From the NCBI GenBank assembly GCA_023376005.1, contig CM042157.1, positions 92,127,849 to 92,191,848 of the forward strand: DNA of 64,000 nucleotides, written 5' to 3'. The notes under the pieces are model-generated. The model worked only from the letters and a program-made list of their open reading frames with translations. It was not told the origin of the DNA and searched no databases. Source of the stretch: Doryteuthis pealeii (Eukaryota > Mollusca > Cephalopoda > Myopsida > Loliginidae). Position 1 is the stretch's first letter. Every line of letters begins with the position of its first letter. This document shows, in pieces, positions 12,841 through 25,215 of the stretch. The position numbers and the translations under genes are program-made.

Positions 12841-13480
12841 TTTTGCATAAAATAGTTCTATAATGTTCGATAAAAAAAAAAATATATCAAAACTTATTGC
12901 TACTTATTTGCGTTGAAAAAGAAAAGTTTTGGAGACTTATTCAATGAACATTTTTTCTGTGGCTTGCATATTGTGTTATCTTTGCATAAACTTTTGTAAA
13001 TTGATTTGCCCTTAGATTTTGAGAGAATTTTATGTAAGAAATTTTAAGAAATTTATTGCAGTAATATTTTAGTATTTGCTTCTCACAATTGTTGCGTCTA
13101 TTAGAATTTTGGCGTATGTAATTTCCCTCGAGTTAGTTGGAATTTTTTGATAACTTATAGGTGTTTTTGTAAAATTTAATCACCTTCATTTTTTTTACTA
13201 TTCCACATTGCTGACTCCGGTGGAAGTATTTTACGACAGACTTTTTGAGATATCATTAGACTAGTTTAGATAAAGTTTTAGTATTTATAATGGCTTGGTC
13301 TCCTTCAACAGACCTTTGTATAAAGAAAGGGATTTAATTAAAGGTGAAGTTCAGTATATCCTGGGCTTTATCGAGACGGACACAGAATTATGTGAAAATT
13401 CTTTCAACCGTCAAAAAAAAATAATATTTGTGAACTTTTAAAAAATATTGATGTTTTGAATGAACAGATTATCAATAGTT
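12841..13480 (+). other. BEL/Pao leader region
   Basis: A+T-rich sequence between the 5' LTR and the first Gag-like codons. I saw no clear TGG-type primer-binding site directly after the LTR. Confidence 0.5.
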
Positions 13481-13489
13481 ACTTTTGAT

Positions 13490-14260
13490 AATGAAGTAGA
13501 ACTGGATGAGATCTATCGGCATCGTGATGAGGAAGCTCTTATAAGGCTCAAATTAATAAAACAATAGGCCTTATAGAAATAAATGGAAGGAAACACAAAC
13601 TCCTCCCAAAATGATAAGGATAACTTCAATTTTGGCCATTATAATGTAACACCAAATTGAACTGCCCTTATTTCGATCCGGAAGATCTGTCCAAAGATAG
13701 ATTAGCGTACCTAAACTTTTATAAAGAATTTCTGAATTGTGTAATAAGTACACCTTGCAAGTCTCTGAGATTGATCATTTAAAAAATCATCTCAGGGGTT
13801 ATGCACAGAAAATAATAAATCATCTATCTATCTCTGATGACAATTACGATGTTGCCATAGAGATTCTCCAAAAGGAATTTTTGAATGAAGGCTCTATAAA
13901 AAATTGTATTTTTAGATCTATTCATGAGTCGAAAGTATTTCGTCAAAATGATTACAAAGCGTAAAGCTATTTTTAACAAAAGTAAAAGCTCAAATATATG
14001 AGCTAAAAAATTCCTTTAATCTTGATTTCCTTGAGAAAAACACTCCGGTGATGAATATTTGGGGTTTGTCATTCTTGACAAATTACCAATGTCCTTGAAA
14101 AAGGGCATAAATACATGCAGTGAGATATAATTATCCTTCGCTGCATGATATATTTGACACCTATTCCGATGTGATTCAGACGTTGGAAATTACAAATCCC
14201 ACTTTGAGTTATCCTCGGAATCAGGAGAAATCTAATTCTTTTTCATGATAAGACTAGTTA
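13490..14260 (+). pseudogene. BEL/Pao Gag-like region (DUF1759-type), broken
   Basis: One readable segment is LKNHLRGYAQKIINHL with NYDVAIEILQKEF (13770-13890), which follows the pattern of the DUF1759 Gag domain of BEL/Pao elements. Upstream fragments around 13650-13740 (FDPEDLSKDRLAYL) are in another frame. Stops and frame changes occur near 13965 and throughout 13500-13650, so no intact Gag can be made. Gag would form the particle around the element RNA. Confidence 0.65.
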
Positions 14261-14318
14261 TAAGGTCAAAGTAGTTGGACCTTCTACGCTTCAAAATTTT
14301 CATATTAAGTCTGATAAG

Positions 14319-14804
14319 ATGAGTTTCAAGTGTAATTTTTGTAAAACCAACACTCACCTTGCCTTTTACTGTAAAAACTACCCCACTCTGAGAGAGCGTA
14401 TACAGCAATGCAGAGTTAATAAACTGTGTAACAANNNNNNNNNNATTTGTACTAATATTTTTCATACTGCTGACAATTGTCCAGGCAAGCGAAATCAACT
14501 CAGGCCCTGTTGGAGTTGTAGTAGCTGTTCGCATGCTGGCGCTTTGTGTTCGGGGGAAAGGGAGCAACCTGTGAACGCTAACCCTTGTTTTCAGGTTAGG
14601 GATGATCAGTTGCTTTTGCCCATAATAGAAGTTACTCTTGGAAAGGGTAACAGCAAGTGTAAAGTAAATTGCTTGCTTGACTCTGGTAGCCAGAGATCTT
14701 ATTTGACAGGCAGAGTGTTGGATTTATTGGATGTGAAAAAAGAAAAATTGGTGGAGAAGGAGTACACGTTAAAAACCTTTTTAGGTACACCCAGCGTCGT
14801 TTAA
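14319..14804 (+). pseudogene. BEL/Pao zinc-knuckle and protease start
   Basis: The open frame begins with a zinc knuckle (C-x2-C-x4-H-x4-C, from CNFCKTNTHLAFYC at about 14332), and a second Cys-rich cluster follows at 14450-14550. The protease active-site motif CLLDSGSQRSYL lies at about 14672-14705. This knuckle-then-DSG order is typical of BEL/Pao polyproteins (DUF1758-type peptidase). Ten N bases at 14435-14444 interrupt the frame and the true gap length is unknown. A stop at about 14802 separates it from the rest of the protease. Confidence 0.78.
14435..14444. other. Assembly gap (10 N)
   Basis: Ten N bases inside the zinc-knuckle region of the BEL/Pao element. Confidence 1.
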
Positions 14805-14815
14805 AGGAATTTAGT

Positions 14816-15436
14816 TTGGATGTTGGTCTTACTAAATTGAGTGGTCCAATATCTTTTCTTTTTGATGAATCTCTTGATTTAGAGTTTAAATTAGCAGGAC
14901 TTAGTAGTGCCATTAAGAACATTGAAAATTCCGGTTTTAAATTGGCAGCAGATTTTAGCGGTGTGGTTGATGATGGCATTTCGGTGGATGGGTTGCTGGG
15001 TATAGATGTTTTGAATTATATGGGCCCCATGCAACTCATAGATTGTTTAGATGGTTCTGCCCTTGAATTTTCTCAAGGTATTGTTCCTGTTGGTAACGTG
15101 GCTAAATTTATAGTCCCTGATACCAATATAAATGTCAAAACAACATCTTTGAATTTTAATCAGGTGACAACTGAATATGGTGAATGCCCTATCACCCATG
15201 TTTATTTTGGGATGTATCCTAAAATTTATCATTCTCTGAATTATCTTGAGGATTCTTCAGTAGAAAAATCAATAAGTACTGAAGAAAATTCAGTTTGTGT
15301 GCCCTACACTGATTTGTTAACAGCTATAGACGCTAATGATAGCAGTTTAGCCTTGAGTGGCAGTTTTGCTGGTGTTAAAAGCACCCCTAAAGTTAGAATT
15401 AGCCCGCTAGAAGGGGGAGAAAATAAAATTTGTTAA
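14816..15436 (+). pseudogene. BEL/Pao protease C-terminal half and spacer
   Basis: A 206-codon open frame follows the stop at about 14802 in a new frame. DGLLGIDVLNYMG (about 14985-15030) fits the conserved IGxD segment near the end of the DUF1758 peptidase; the rest is the low-complexity stretch that normally precedes RT. No RT motif (xxDD or LDxx palm motifs) follows before the next frame. Confidence 0.65.
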
Positions 15437-15511
15437 CCCTAAACTATTGTTAAGTTTTTTTGACAGTTTTAATTTAGAATTTGCTGTGGGTACTATGCCT
15501 TTGAAAATACT

Positions 15512-16450
15512 TTGAAAGGTTCATGTAAGGATGCGCATATAGAGCCTAGTTGCTGTGGCATCCTAAAAAATTATGTTGTTCCTGACGTTACCGTGAGTTA
15601 TGTGTATCACGAGTCAGGTGGGGTGAATAATAGAGTAACCCCCCAGAGTAGTTGTAAAATAAATTTGATAATTTTAGACCTTATGGTCATAGAGAAAGGT
15701 CACCCTGTGTTGAGGGCCAGGGTTTGTTTGCTGACTTTAGTTCAGTCAACGTTAAATTTTAGGGAAGAAAAGATTTCCCCTGTAACATTATTTGCCTTTG
15801 ACAGTGTGTCAAGAGAAAAAATTGTATTTGAGATTAATCCTGTATTGGATATTGAAAGATTCTCTTTACCTAAATTGTTGAGAATTGTAATTAAATTTGT
15901 AATTTTGATGAGAAATTTCACGAAGGGCCCTGTTGTTTCTGCTGGATTGTATTTTAAAAAGTTGTATCAATCCTTATTCCTCATAGAAAAAATGTTATTA
16001 AACCCTACCAGTAGAGATATACTCTCTTCGGTTGCCAGGTTGAATTTATGTAAAGATAATGATGGCTTGATTAGAACCAAAGGAAGGATTGGCAAAATCT
16101 GCCTTTACCCTCCCGATATATTGTATCCCATCTTATTATCACTTGTTTGCCATTTTTCTGTTTTGATAATAAGAAATTGTCATACTAAATGTGAACATTT
16201 ATGTATTGCTGCTACCCTGAACAAATTACGATTGTCTGTTTTTTGGGTAGATAAGTCAAGACAGATTGTAAAATCTGCAATTTCTTCAGGCGGATTATGT
16301 AAGAGATATATTGACATCTCTTTGCATTACCATAGAGTTGATTTTATGAGACCTTTTCTCGATATGGAAATTGATTTTACTGTCCATCTCTGGAAATATG
16401 ATGGCAATAAAATGAATAAAAAATTAAATTTTGATTTTTATCCGCCTTAA
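15512..16450 (+). pseudogene. BEL/Pao pol remnant with integrase zinc finger
   Basis: A 312-codon open frame. Near 15880-15920, LLRIVIKFVILMRNF matches the connector region before integrase. Around 16035-16300 there is DNDGLIRTKGRIGK, then H-rich and C-rich elements and TLNKLRLSVFWV, in the order of the H2C2 integrase zinc-binding domain of BEL/Pao elements. The DDE core that should follow is absent and the frame ends shortly before the 3' LTR. The first 120 residues resemble nothing I can name. RT and RNase H are missing upstream, so pol has lost its centre and its end. Confidence 0.68.
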
Positions 16451-16600
16451 ACTCTCTAGTAGTGACCCCGCAGGAAAACTAAGATATTTAGTGAGGGGAA
16501 TTCGGAAATTGTTTGGAATTGAGTCTGAAATTTAAAAAATTGACTTTGTTAAAATTTGGCATTTTTTTCTTTTTTTTTTTTTTTTTCTCTCAGGATAGTT
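16451..16600 (+). other. BEL/Pao 3' untranslated stretch
   Basis: Contains the purine run AGTGAGGGGAA at about 16489 and a long T tract (16563-16587) just before the 3' LTR. Confidence 0.5.
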
Positions 16601-17962
16601 TGAGAATTTTTTCTTAAGAAATCTTTAAGGGCATTTTGATATTTGTATTTTTAAAAAAACTTTGTAAATAGCGTTTATGCCTGGGCGGAATTTTTTCCGG
16701 CAAACGTTTTTAAAAAAAATTTGTATTTTTGACAGTTTAAATAGCGTTCGATGCAGGTGTTGATTTTTACCCTTATTTGTAAAAATCGAATCTTTTTCCC
16801 GGCAAACGCTCCCCCCAAAATTTGTATTTTTGACAGTTTAGATAGCGTTCAATGCTGGGGAGAACGATTGCACTTGGAAAAAATAGAATCTTTTTCAGCA
16901 AACGCTAAAATTTATTTAATTTTTTGAAATAATAACTGTGATTGGTTTATTGGGTATTGAGACGCGGCAATGATCCCTTTTTATTGATGAACGGCGCGAG
17001 AATCGCCAGACAGAATTTATTTTTTAAGTATCGAATATCGAACTTTTTCTGTCTCCGTTAAAATTTTTTTAACGTTAAAATGTTGAATATCCAGGTTTAA
17101 CGAAAATTAACAAATTATTGAATATGGTTATAGTTATCCTGGATACATGAAAATTTTGAGACATTCATTAATGTCATTCACTCTTTAGAGAGATAAATTT
17201 AAATTTACTTAGAAGTAAATTTTTTATGTATATGTTGAGAAAGAGTCAACATTGTATTTTATTACAGGCTGGACGAAAATGGTTAAAATTTGTATATTTT
17301 AACTTAGTCCCCCTGTATGTATTTCTTTATTTGAATTGTCAAATAAAGTATTTTACTCAGAGTGAGTAAAATTGATTTAAATTCGGTTTGAGACCGTTTT
17401 AATTTCTTATTTATTAAGAAAATATTTTTATTGTTCAGGCGTTTGAAGCCTCTTGAAAGTAAATTATAAAAGGAGAAATACATAGTTATTTCTCCTAATA
17501 TATTAGTAAATTTGTGTCATTAGACACTTTGTTTCGTCTCGGCAATTTGTCGAGATATTTTTTTGATTGTAAAACAGGGATCGAAGAAAAACAATTGTCG
17601 TCGTCTGCAGCCCTTAAACCATCACAGCAGCAGCAGCCCTAAGTAAGATTGTCTGAGGACAAGAAAAGAAAAGAAAATTTGTTTCTATTTCGTTATTTGC
17701 TGAACGCAAGTAAGTTTTTTTTAATATTTGTAAATTTGTTTAAGTACATTTTATTTTTTTTGTGGCTTAGTGCCTTTGATAATTTGAGCATGAAGGACAT
17801 TTTATGCAAGACCAGTTATTTGTTTTATTGAATAAATTATTTTAAATTCAATTTTGTCTCCTATTTTATTTTTAAACTTTTCAACGTGACGAAGAAGGAT
17901 AGACAAAACGTCTTTTTTTTATATATTCTTCTTCGAGAAAATTGTGAAAAATTTTCGCGACA
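16601..17962 (+). repeat. 3' LTR of the BEL/Pao element
   Basis: Near-identical to 11487-12840. After its final GACA the Gypsy gag sequence resumes. Confidence 0.92.
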
Positions 17963-18759
17963 TTGTTGTATTGCTTGTTGTGGAATTTCTGCTGACTATT
18001 TTTCCAAGTCTTGTTGTATGTGTTGGGGATATTTCTTTTTATTTGCGCGTGTGTTTTTGTGAAGCAATATTCCTCAAAGTGGTGTAGATAGTGGCATTTT
18101 CTACACTCCTTGTTATATGCGTAACAATCCTCTTTCTTATTGCCGTGATTGTATCCACATTTCGTACACGATCCCCTGTTTATTTTCGACACTGCGTGGT
18201 ATATTCCGGGCCTTATTTCGTTGGCGTCTTTGTAGCGTGTGTTGTCTATTATCGTTGTCTCATAGGCTCTAATATTTTCAATAGCCACTTTAAGTGTGAG
18301 GTCGGTTTTACTTATTAAATTCCGCCTTTCTTCTGGGCTCTTTAACCCTTTTATTATTTGTTCGAGGATTCTTTCCTCTTTGCTGGCTTTGAATTCGCAT
18401 CTCTCAGCTTTGGTCTGTAATTTGGTCAGATATTCGTCGATAGAGTCTTCGCTCTGATTCATTGAGAATTCCAGTCGCTCGACCCATTTGTTCGGTTTTT
18501 GAATTAAACGCCTCTCAAATGTCGCGAATATTTCTTTGGAATCTTCTTTTTGTTCCGTTGTTAGCATTTCATTTTTTAAGATTTCCCGGCCCCTTGGTCC
18601 TGTGCTTATCAATATATAATTATACTTCAACTTTTCTTCAATTCTATTGATCAAAAAATACGAAGTTAAAAAATCAAACCACTCACTGAAAGCGTCCTGT
18701 TTGTTTTCATTTGACCAGTCCAAATAGGGTAGAGGGATATTAGTAGCAGATGCCATCAT
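17963..18759 (-). pseudogene. Gypsy gag, C-terminus truncated by the BEL insertion
   Basis: The minus-strand frame starts at 18759, about 110 bp inside the 5' LTR end. It has a retrotransposon Gag core with FSEWFDFLTSYFLI near residues 24-37 and a DEYLTKLQTKAERC segment, then two zinc knuckles near residues 199-235 (CTKCGYNH and CRKCHYLHHFEEYC). The last codons of its own run to about residue 265, where the BEL/Pao LTR starts; the remaining 27 codons to the stop at 17881 are LTR sequence. Gag packages element RNA. The frame is otherwise open, which fits a recent insertion. Confidence 0.87.
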
Positions 18760-18869
18760 TTTTTTTCGGCTACTTGCTTTCTTGTATTTTTTTTTTTTTT
18801 CCGAAGTATTTACTTCTTGTTCTTTTTTTTTTTTTTCTTGTTTCTTCCTTTGAAGTTATTTTTCTTTTA

Positions 18870-18881
18870 CCGCTGCCACCA
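18870..18881 (-). promoter_or_regulatory. Gypsy primer-binding site
   Basis: Read on the minus strand it is TGGTGGCAGCGG, starting directly after the 5' LTR. It begins with the TGG expected for pairing to a tRNA CCA end. I cannot name the tRNA. Confidence 0.65.
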
Positions 18882-19092
18882 TGAAATATGATGTCTTTTA
18901 CAACTTTGTGTAAAAGATAAAGATAGAGCGAGACGAAGACGATTTAAAAAACACAACTTGCTTTTTATTCAAGTTCTATAATAATGTTAAACGCAGGCGA
19001 CAGACACAGACGCCAGGTTAGTTGATCACGTGATGTCTGCCTGATCCCAATGAGCTGAAATAAAGATGATGTAAGGGGGACAACTCATCACA
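18882..19092 (-). repeat. 5' LTR of the Gypsy element
   Basis: 211 bp from TGAAATATGATG to CATCACA. The target duplication CCTAT follows at 19093-19097. Confidence 0.93.
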
Positions 19093-19164
19093 CCTATCTA
19101 TCTATCTATCTATCTATCTATATCGTTGTGTTTACCTATCTATCTATCTATATCGTTGTGTTTT

Positions 19165-19201
<37 letters not shown>

Positions 19202-19511
19202 ATCCTATCTATCTATATCTATCTATGTCGTTGTGTATCTATCTATCTATCTATCTATGTCGTTGTGTCTATCTATCTATCTATCTATCTATATCGTTGT
19301 GTTTATCTATCTATCTATCTATCTATATCGTTGTGTTTATCTATCTATCTATCTATCTATCTATCGTTGTGTTTATCTATCTATCTATCTATCTATATCG
19401 TTGTGTTTATCTATCTATCTATCTATCTATATCGTTGTGTTTATTATCTATCTATCTATCTATCTATATCGTTATGTTTATCTATCTATCTATCTATCTA
19501 TATCGTTGTGT

Positions 19512-19543
<32 letters not shown>

Positions 19544-19712
19544 ATCGTTGCGTGTTTTATCTATCTATCTATCTATCTATATCGTTGCGTGTTTATCTAT
19601 CTATCTATCTATATCGTTGCGTGTTTACCTATCTATCTATCTATCTATCTATATCGTTTTGTTTATCTATCTATCTATTTACTGTCGAAAATATCTATCT
19701 ATCTCAGTCTGT
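19093..19712. repeat. TATC-type array, right foldback arm
   Basis: Blocks of TATC units with the linkers ATATCGTTGTGTT and ATATCGTTGCGTG, complementary to the array at 7063-7455. All six frames are open for long distances (Tyr-Leu-Ser-Ile runs), which reflects the repeat and not a gene. Confidence 0.95.
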
Positions 19713-20042
19713 TCAAAACTATCTAAACAAGAAATATGACAAATTTCTATAAATAAACAAGAATTACGACAAATTATGATAATAAGAATTACGACAAAAA
19801 AAGAAAAATTAGAATTGCGACAAAAAACGGTTTAATGTTTTTTTCTTTCGAATGGAAAAAATAAATAAACAAGAATTAAGACACCCCCCCCCTCAAATAG
19901 GCGCCGATACGATAGTTGGGGTTGTTATTTGAGTTGGTAGTTTTCTTTCAAGTAACACCGCTAGTTGGGGTTGGTATTTGATACGTCACCGAACAGCAAA
20001 TTTGGAGGCAGTGGACCGGGACGAACTTCCTCATAGAGTACC

Positions 20043-22283
20043 GAATAAGCTAAAACCCAACTTGGAAAATAAAATGAAACTAAATTATAAGAAAAGTGAA
20101 AGTGTAAATATTCAGTTTGTTAACTGCTTGTTAAAAGGAACAAGAACAAACTTCACCTTGAATTAACATTTTAAGTAAGTTTATTCTTATCTTTTTATGC
20201 TTATTCAATTAAGATTTACATGATATTTTTTATTTATTTATATAGTTTTTGAGACGTATATATAATAATAATTTGATTTATCTATTTGTGACTCTAACAG
20301 AGCAAGATTTTCATAACAAGAATTTTGGATACTTGTCAAAACTGGTGAATGATAACAACAGCAATGAAAAAAAAATGGCACAAAAAAAAAAAAAAATTCA
20401 CTGTTGGTGAAAAATTGTCATGGGCACAGTATTTAATAGATCAGTAATTTAGTAAATAGTAAATCTTTCTGAATACGCAACCACTACGGATATATAGAAT
20501 ATGTTTTCATTTTTAATACATACATAGAGATGTACAAATTAACACATCTTGCAAAAAAGGGGAATCGCAGGAAAAAAAAAAATCAACAAAATCCCTATTA
20601 AGGGGTTAATTCTTAGAAAATATTTATCTTCCCCTTTAACTGATTATAAATTGATTGAGGGATTATTGGCATGAGAAAAAAATGTCTTTAAAATCATTTT
20701 TTTTTTGTCATTTGAAAAAAACAATTAAGGTATAATAGCCATGTGCAAATTCTCGCCAACTAAATAAAAGGGTGATCACAGGAAATTCTTCTAAAAATCA
20801 TATAAAATAAACTAATGATCCGATTCTAATAAAACTTTCTGTTTATGAAGTAATAAAAGATTAACTTTATTGTAAATAAATTTTTACTAAATTGAAAAGA
20901 CTAATAATTTTTTTCGTTAGTTTTTGTTTCGCGTATTGATCCCCCCAACAAATATCTTCTTTTTTTTTTTGGATATAAATAAATTTTACATTTTTATAAA
21001 GACAATGTAATGACATAACATATATAAAAAAAGATAATTCGCTAATAAATCGGTTTTGGAAATAGGGCATCTTAAACATTGAACCTTAAAATCTCGTAAA
21101 TAAGAAAAAATATGTATTTTTTTTATTTTTTTTTTTTAAATTGTTAGATTATTTTCAAAAGAATTTTATATTAAAAGTTCGTATTGTGTACATTTTTATT
21201 TTATTTTTCAGAGATTTTTAAAAATTTATAAAATGTAAAATAAATACTTTTGTTTAATGTATAACAAAATCGTATTCATTAATCAAAGAAAATATTGTAT
21301 AAAACATATCTCACTAAAAATAATGACATAATATATGTCTATTCTTATTTTTATGAATTTTTGAAAATAATGTTTGAATTAAAAGTTGTTGTGAGAATGA
21401 TTACGGAAGCCTGTAAATGAAAAAAAAACGTATTTGTCATTTTCACTGATGTGTTATGGGTAAACAAGTCCAAATACGTGACATGTACATATTTATACTT
21501 TGTGAAGTAAAAGAGAAACCGAACAGTGTTTGAAGAAATTTATTATTTTATTTGGAAACACATAATTCTCCCGTGTATATACAGAAAGCAGATATTACCG
21601 TTCACTCAAAATTCTGAAGGTAAATTAACTTTTTATTTTATTTAAGATTGCGAGTTTACAAAATTTGAAATAGGGGCAGACTATTTAAATAAAGATTTTT
21701 TCATCATGGAATAAATTAAAAACTTTTAAAACTACAAAATTGAATAAAGAACTTCACCTTTAAGGTATGTAATGTTTTATATACTTTCATGAATTATTAA
21801 TAAATATATACTTTATTAAATTATTAATAATAATTTAATAGATGTATCGGGAAAAAAAAAGAATATTATTATAGAATTTTATTATAAATAATTTCTAACA
21901 TTCTAATTTTTATTTTCCCAACTCTCTTTTTCAATAATATTAAGAGTTAAATCGTGAGGCATCAAGGAAACACTAAATTAGTAATTTGTTTTTTGCTTCA
22001 GAAAATTTTTTTTATTCGTGTGCCCATCCATACGAAGAAAAAGTGCACACGTCAAGATCCGATAACTTGTCAACAAATGCGCGTTCTTGCGTGGACTTGA
22101 GCCGATTTACTTTAAAATTCAAAAATTTAGGTTTTATGTGAGAGAAATTTGTTTTTTCTTTTTTATAACCCATAAACTTGGAATTGTTCTTTATATTAAA
22201 CGTAAAAGAAAACAGTAAAAAGTTAATTTTCCTTTTTTTATTGACGTTTTAAGATATTTTTTACAAGTAAACAGACTTTCAAA
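20043..22283. other. A+T-rich spacer of copy A, no gene seen
   Basis: Repeated at 59999-62240 with very few differences. Long A and T runs are frequent. No open frame has family features. Confidence 0.7.
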
Positions 22284-22310
22284 ATGGCCACTGGTTTGCC
22301 CATCCCTAAG
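22284..22310 (+). CDS. Candidate short first coding exon (copy A)
   Basis: ATG in a strong start context (A at -3, G at +4) opens nine codons, MATGLPIPK, ending AAG directly at a GTATAA donor-like site. The same structure is present at 62241-62267 with Ile changed to Met. It cannot be the missing 5' end of the armadillo-like gene: it ends in phase 0, and reading on from the acceptor at 26150 in that phase meets a stop before the gene's ATG. Without transcript evidence this is only a possibility. Confidence 0.2.
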
Positions 22311-23204
22311 GTATAACAATATTGTATTTCATGTAAAACTATAGAAAGTGAATGTTTTTTAAATATGAGAAATTGACTATCAGAATTTTTATTAATATGA
22401 AAACCAAACAGGATATGAAAAGAGGAAGTTGTATATTAAAATATGAACCTTGACCTTGGTTTAAATCTTACCTAATAATGCACTTATCATTTTTAGTCAT
22501 TTGGTAAAAAAGCAACAGGTTGCCCCATTTGTGTGTGTGTGGGGGGGGAGTCTTATCCCTCTCCAGAATTGACGTTGATGTAATCTACAGCCTCAGCCAA
22601 CAGGGTGGAGATATCTTGTTATGAGAAAAGTAAATAACAAAAGAAAAAGAAAAAAAAAAAAAAAGGACAGCACCCTGAAACCATGCAATAGATTTTACCT
22701 CACTCACCAGTTCAAAACCTGAGGCCCTAAATCAGTTTTAATGACATTTTCAGGACTTCATTCATTAAGGACTGAAATTTATAGTGAAAGCTTATTTTAT
22801 TTGTTAAAAAAAAAAAAAAATGTCTTTTATCAATTAGGATTGTTGTGTTTTTTCAACCTAAAAATTAGGGACTGGAAGTTTAAGTAAATTTATTCTTATC
22901 TTAAAACTTACCATTTTTAGTCATTTGGTAAAAAGCAACAGGTTACCCCATTGGAGATGGGGGGGGGGGGGTTTACTCCTCTGTATAGCTGCAGTTAGTA
23001 TATTCAGCTTTAACTGACAGGGCAGAAATATTTATCTCAACATGAATTTTATTTTTCAATATCAGTTTTCTTTTTAACTACCACTACATAGGGAAATGCC
23101 TACTACAGTAGTGATAGTTTGTATATTTAGCATACTAACCACTGCTACTTCAGAATTACTTATACAAAATATAGTTATATACACAGTTTAGACTGACACA
23201 AAGC

Positions 23205-23505
23205 CACAAGTAAAGGGCACCCAGTGAGAGTTGAACTCATTATAGTAGTAATGATTTTGTGTGATTGGGGGAAAGTGGCTGTACAGCTGCTTTCTTGTGT
23301 AGTACTATTTCTAGGATTTATTCAAGACAGCATGCAGCATCCTTGTGCAACTCCCATCAAGCTTATTTACCCAACCCATTCATCATAGGTAGGAGGATGT
23401 GACACAGGGTCACAAGTATAGTGCATCCAGCAAGGATTGAACTTGCTTTCTGTCGTAATGGATCTATGAGACTAGCTTGCTAAACCATGATGGTTATCCT
23501 TATCC
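23205..23505 (-). mobile_element. tRNA-derived SINE, copy A
   Basis: On the minus strand an A-box-like ATGGTTTAGCAAGCTAG (about 23475-23491) is followed about 35 bp later by a B-box-like GTTCAATCCTTGC (about 23431-23443), then a body containing TGTGACCCTGTGTCACATCC. Related sequences lie at 36822-36950, 40755-40925, 41120-41262 and 63165-63465, which marks a dispersed family. Confidence 0.7.
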
Positions 23506-23578
23506 TTATGACCCTTATCCTTATTCACTCCAGGTCAGTGGATAAAAGTATCATTTTTTAATTTCTTTTTTAACTATC

Positions 23579-23616
23579 AGGTTGGTGCAAAAGTAATGTC
23601 TGATTTAAATATCTTT
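23579..23616 (+). mobile_element. mariner terminal inverted repeat, copy A
   Basis: AGGTTGGTGCAAAAGTAATG is the well-known end sequence of mariner-family transposons. Only about 37 bp are present before the (TA)n array replaces the element. In copy B the same end leads into mariner transposase sequence. Confidence 0.75.

Positions 23617-25214
<1,598 letters not shown>

Positions 25215-25215
<1 letters not shown>

Larger units (their letters stand above)
11487..17962 (+). mobile_element. BEL/Pao-type LTR retrotransposon, internally deleted
   Basis: Direct repeats of about 1.36 kb (11487-12840 and 16601-17962) bound a 3.8-kb interior with plus-strand Gag-like, zinc-knuckle, protease and integrase-zinc-finger remnants. 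TTGTT lies next to both outer ends (11481-11485 and 17963-17967), consistent with a 5-bp target duplication if the LTR starts at 11486. The LTRs differ by scattered one-base indels, so insertion looks recent. No RT, RNase H or integrase core is present; a full element would need roughly 2 kb more, so this copy is non-autonomous. It lies in the opposite orientation within the Gypsy element. Confidence 0.87.
8037..19092 (-). mobile_element. Ty3/Gypsy LTR retrotransposon (minus strand), interrupted
   Basis: Complete element with 211-bp LTRs starting TG and ending CA, flanked by the 5-bp direct repeat CCTAT at 8032-8036 and 19093-19097. Minus-strand order is gag, protease, RT, RNase H and integrase, the Ty3/Gypsy order. 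The primer-binding site abuts the 5' LTR at 18881 and a GGTGGGA purine tract abuts the 3' LTR at 8248. About 6.5 kb of BEL/Pao element splits it between gag and protease, leaving roughly 4.6 kb of its own sequence. The coding frames carry several frameshifts and stops. Near-identical LTRs imply recent insertion. It sits in an arm of the foldback element and is absent from copy B. Confidence 0.92.
6788..20042. mobile_element. Foldback-type element, copy A (split by retrotransposon)
   Basis: The left end begins GGTACTCTATGAGGAAGTTC at 6788. Its reverse complement closes the element at 20042, and the following 270 bp or so of each arm are inverted copies (for example, the G-run flanked by CCTATTTGAG at 6925-6950 against the C-run at about 19884-19900). 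Inward of this, the left arm carries a GATA-type array and the right arm the complementary TATC-type array, around a spacer of about 0.4 kb with an internally repeated segment. Without the insertion the element is about 2.1 kb, as in copy B. Long inverted repeats built from tandem repeats are the hallmark of Foldback elements. No transposase frame was seen, so it would be non-autonomous. Confidence 0.7.
4470..23616 (+). repeat. Large direct duplication, copy A (with about 11 kb insertion)
   Basis: From the word TACGGTCTTTTAAATG onward this copy matches 55576-63576 almost base for base, differing mainly by one-base indels in homopolymers. The content in order is A+T-rich spacer, LINE 3' end, TG microsatellite, foldback element, A+T-rich spacer, candidate short exon, SINE and mariner terminus. 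Copy A is about 11.1 kb longer because of the retrotransposon at 8037-19092. Identity stops at 23616, inside the mariner terminus, where the (TA)n array begins. It may be a real segmental duplication or two haplotypes placed in one scaffold. Confidence 0.93.

Noticed and set aside
20867..21079. 70-codon minus-strand frame identical in both duplication copies (also 60821-61033)
   Set aside because: Identity is explained by the duplication as a whole; A+T-rich composition and no domain signal.
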